Below are positions 6,674-8,324 of a stretch of DNA of 8,324 nt, piece after piece. Both the position numbers and the translations under genes were made by a program. Origin of the DNA: Patescibacteria group bacterium (GTDB taxonomy: Bacteria; Patescibacteriota; Patescibacteriia; UBA2591; UBA6264); the NCBI GenBank assembly GCA_022572625.1, contig JACZVN010000014.1:1-8324 (forward strand). Reading direction: 5' to 3'. The number at the start of each line of letters is the position of its first letter. The first letter of the stretch is position 1. A model generated the notes under the pieces. The model was not told the DNA's origin. It made no database searches and was given only the letters and a program-made list of their open reading frames with translations.

Positions 6674-8324
6674 ATTATATAATTATTTCAAATAAGAAGG
6701 TTATTTTAAGCATTTTTTTATTGATTATTGGTTTAATCAGCATACTTTTTTTAGTATTTTCTAATGTTAGTCGATCAGGACCCAAGATTAAACTTGGACA
6801 AGTAGATGGGCTTTTAATCAAATTAAAAAATAACCCTAAAATTTATAAGGTGGAATCTTTAAATGATTTTGATCTTGAAGAATGGCAAGAAATTATTTTG
6901 CAAATTCCAAATGTAGAATGGGCTGAGCCAAATTATTTATTTAAAATTTCTTATGTGCCCAATGACCAATTTTATCATGAGCAATGGTACTTAAATAAAA
7001 TTAAAGCGCCGCAAGCTTGGGATTTAACCAGGGGAGGAAGCCAAGATATTATAATCGCTATTTTAGATACTGGAGTGGATATTGATCATCCTGATTTAAA
7101 AAATAATATTTGGATTAATACCGATGAAGTTAAAGGTGACGCGATTGATAATGATAATAATGGCTATATTGATGACATTAATGGTTGGGATTTTATTAAA
7201 AATATTCCTAGCCCTAAGCCAAAGTTTGATGAACCTTATAATGAAAATGCCATTCATCACGGCACTTTAGTGGCTGGTATTGCCGCCGCGACCGGTGATA
7301 ATATTGAAGGCATTAGTGGTTTGGCTTGGAAAAGTAAAATTATGCCCTTACGGGTTTTAAATAGCCAAGGAACCGGTAGTGTTGAGCATGTTATCTCGGC
7401 GGTTAATTATGCCCTGGACAATGGCGCTAAAGTTATTAATTTAAGTTTTGTTGGAACTAATAAAAGTTATTTTTTAAAAGAGGCTCTTAAAAAAGCTTGG
7501 CAAAATGGAGTAATTATTGTTGCGGCCGCTGGTAATGAAACAACTGGTCAACCTGTTGATTTAAATAAAACACCAAATTACCCAATTTGTTTAGATGAAG
7601 ATGATGAGAATTTTATTATCGGGGTAGCCGCATTAGATAATAGTGATAAAAAAGCGATTTTTTCTGATTATGGATCAAATTGTGTTGATATTTCTGCTCC
7701 CGGTACTCGTATTTATGGTACTTTAGTTTATAATTCACGTTATGAAGAATTTAAAGAATATTATGGTGGTTATTGGTCTGGAACTTCTATTGCGGCACCT
7801 GTTGTTTCAGCTACCGCGGCTTTGATTTTTTCTATTAATCCTTTTTTCTCAAATCAGCAAGTCCAAAATTTTATTTTATCTCAAACTGATGAAGTCGATT
7901 CAGTTAATCCTGATTTTATTAATCAATTGGGCGCGGGCCGAATTAATGTTTATGCCAGTGTGGAATATGCTTATAATCAATTAGGCGGTCTACCTCAAAG
8001 TAATTATATTATTACCGGCGCCGGTCCAGGCGGCGGTCCCCACGTTAGAGTTTTTGATTCGTCTGGTTCACCAATTAGCGGATTTTTTGCCTATAATGAA
8101 AATTTTTCCGGCGGAGTTAACGTGGCAGCCGGAGACGTTGACGGCGACGGGAAAGATGAAATTATTACCGGCGCCGGTCCAGGCGGCGGTCCCCACGTTA
8201 GAGTTTTTGATTTATCTGGCCGACCAGAAGGAAGTTTTTTTGCCTATAATGAAAATTTTTCCGGCGGAGTTAACGTGGCAGTGGGAGACGTTGACGGCGA
8301 CGGGAAAGATGAAATTATCACCGG
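6670..8324 (+). CDS. Membrane-anchored subtilisin-family (S8) serine protease with C-terminal FG-GAP-like repeats (3' end outside window)
   Basis: The frame is open from the ATG at 6670 to the window end (551 complete residues). Residues 11-31 form a hydrophobic signal or anchor segment after Lys9-Lys10, with no clear signal-peptidase site, so the protein is exported and may stay membrane-tethered. A short inhibitor-like propeptide (about 38-92) ends in VEWAEPNY (82-89), typical of subtilase propeptides. The S8 domain (about 98-437) has the triad Asp133 (AILDTGVD), His197 (HHGTLVAGIA) and Ser373 (GTSIAAP), plus oxyanion Asn289 (AAAGNE), all intact. An Asp/Asn-rich loop (157-174, IDNDNNGYIDD) looks calcium-binding. 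Cys307 and Cys338 could form a disulfide. From residue 447 on come 51-residue repeats, each with a DVDGDGKDE calcium-loop motif, of the FG-GAP/VCBS beta-propeller type. The start overlaps the pcm stop (ATGA). The likely role is extracytoplasmic proteolysis with the repeats acting in binding or display; the substrate is unknown. Confidence 0.95.
   Translation, partial: MNYIIISNKKVILSIFLLIIGLISILFLVFSNVSRSGPKIKLGQVDGLLIKLKNNPKIYKVESLNDFDLEEWQEIILQIPNVEWAEPNYLFKISYVPNDQFYHEQWYLNKIKAPQAWDLTRGGSQDIIIAILDTGVDIDHPDLKNNIWINTDEVKGDAIDNDNNGYIDDINGWDFIKNIPSPKPKFDEPYNENAIHHGTLVAGIAAATGDNIEGISGLAWKSKIMPLRVLNSQGTGSVEHVISAVNYALDNGAKVINLSFVGTNKSYFLKEALKKAWQNGVIIVAAAGNETTGQPVDLNKTPNYPICLDEDDENFIIGVAALDNSDKKAIFSDYGSNCVDISAPGTRIYGTLVYNSRYEEFKEYYGGYWSGTSIAAPVVSATAALIFSINPFFSNQQVQNFILSQTDEVDSVNPDFINQLGAGRINVYASVEYAYNQLGGLPQSNYIITGAGPGGGPHVRVFDSSGSPISGFFAYNENFSGGVNVAAGDVDGDGKDEIITGAGPGGGPHVRVFDLSGRPEGSFFAYNENFSGGVNVAVGDVDGDGKDEIIT
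8008..8160 (+). repeat. 153-base coding tandem repeat, copy 1 (FG-GAP-like unit)
   Basis: First of the in-frame 51-codon units in the protease gene. It encodes IITGAGPGGGPHVRVFD, a variable patch, FFAYNENFSGGVNVA and GDVDGDGKDE. It is about 51% G+C by hand count (78 of 153), well above the roughly one-third average around it. It differs from copy 2 at 14 of 153 bases, 12 of them within codons 18-25 (8059-8082) and 2 in codon 41 (8128-8130). Confidence 0.97.
8161..8313 (+). repeat. 153-base coding tandem repeat, copy 2 (FG-GAP-like unit)
   Basis: Directly follows copy 1 with no spacer and is about 91% identical to it. The variable patch is at 8212-8235 (Leu-Ser-Gly-Arg-Pro-Glu-Gly-Ser against Ser-Ser-Gly-Ser-Pro-Ile-Ser-Gly in copy 1). 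Outside the patch the only difference is codon 41 (GTG for GCC, Val for Ala). Confidence 0.97.
8314..8324 (+). repeat. Start of a third 153-base repeat, cut by the window end
   Basis: The last 11 bases, ATTATCACCGG, match the beginning of the unit with one synonymous change (ATC for ATT in codon 2) and start exactly 153 bases after copy 2. At least three units are therefore expected; the total number cannot be seen here. Confidence 0.85.

Noticed and set aside
8008..8324. CRISPR or non-coding satellite array
   Set aside because: The repeat period is exactly 51 codons, the units are contiguous with no spacers, and they encode an FG-GAP-like motif in the open protease frame.

Overview
The window is an AT-rich (about one third G+C by sampling), gene-dense stretch of bacterial chromosome. 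All eight genes lie on the + strand, and their junctions run from a 30-base gap to a 26-base overlap. The protein types, the very short spacers, the near absence of Shine-Dalgarno sequences, the Lys/Ile/Asn-rich proteins and the surface protein built of GAGPGGGPHVRVFD-type FG-GAP repeats together suggest a member of the Candidate Phyla Radiation (Patescibacteria). That placement is an inference from style and gene content; no rRNA or other phylogenetic marker lies in the window.

Layout from left to right: (1) the C-terminal part of an unrecognised protein that enters from upstream (2-430); (2) deoC, deoxyribose-phosphate aldolase (451-1107); (3) glgA, a GT5 glycogen/starch synthase (1138-2598); (4) a metallo-beta-lactamase-fold protein that keeps the family scaffold but has lost the metal-binding histidines (2610-3236); (5) a small single-pass membrane protein with an eight-isoleucine core and a helical tail (3233-3526); (6) gyrA, complete with catalytic tyrosine and six C-terminal blades (3501-6035); (7) pcm, protein-L-isoaspartate O-methyltransferase (6038-6673); (8) a membrane-anchored subtilisin-family (S8) protease whose C-terminal part is a tandem array of 153-base FG-GAP-like repeats that runs off the end of the window (6670-8324).

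The genes do not form one pathway. deoC and glgA belong to carbon metabolism (deoxyribose salvage into glycolysis, and glucan storage), gyrA to DNA topology, pcm to protein repair, and the last gene to surface proteolysis or adhesion. The ATGA overlaps at 3233-3236 and 6670-6673, the 26-base overlap at 3501-3526 and the 2-base gap at 6036-6037 suggest that at least 2610-8324 is transcribed and translated as a coupled unit. I see no convincing internal promoter or hairpin terminator. No intergenic gap exceeds 30 bases.

The points most worth a second look are the metal-site-less MBL-fold protein, the nearly identical 153-base repeats whose differences are concentrated in one eight-codon patch, the three copies of the 8-base word GCGGCCGC in an AT-rich window, and glutamine at the GyrA position equivalent to E. 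coli Ser83. I did not find a clearly new multi-gene system.
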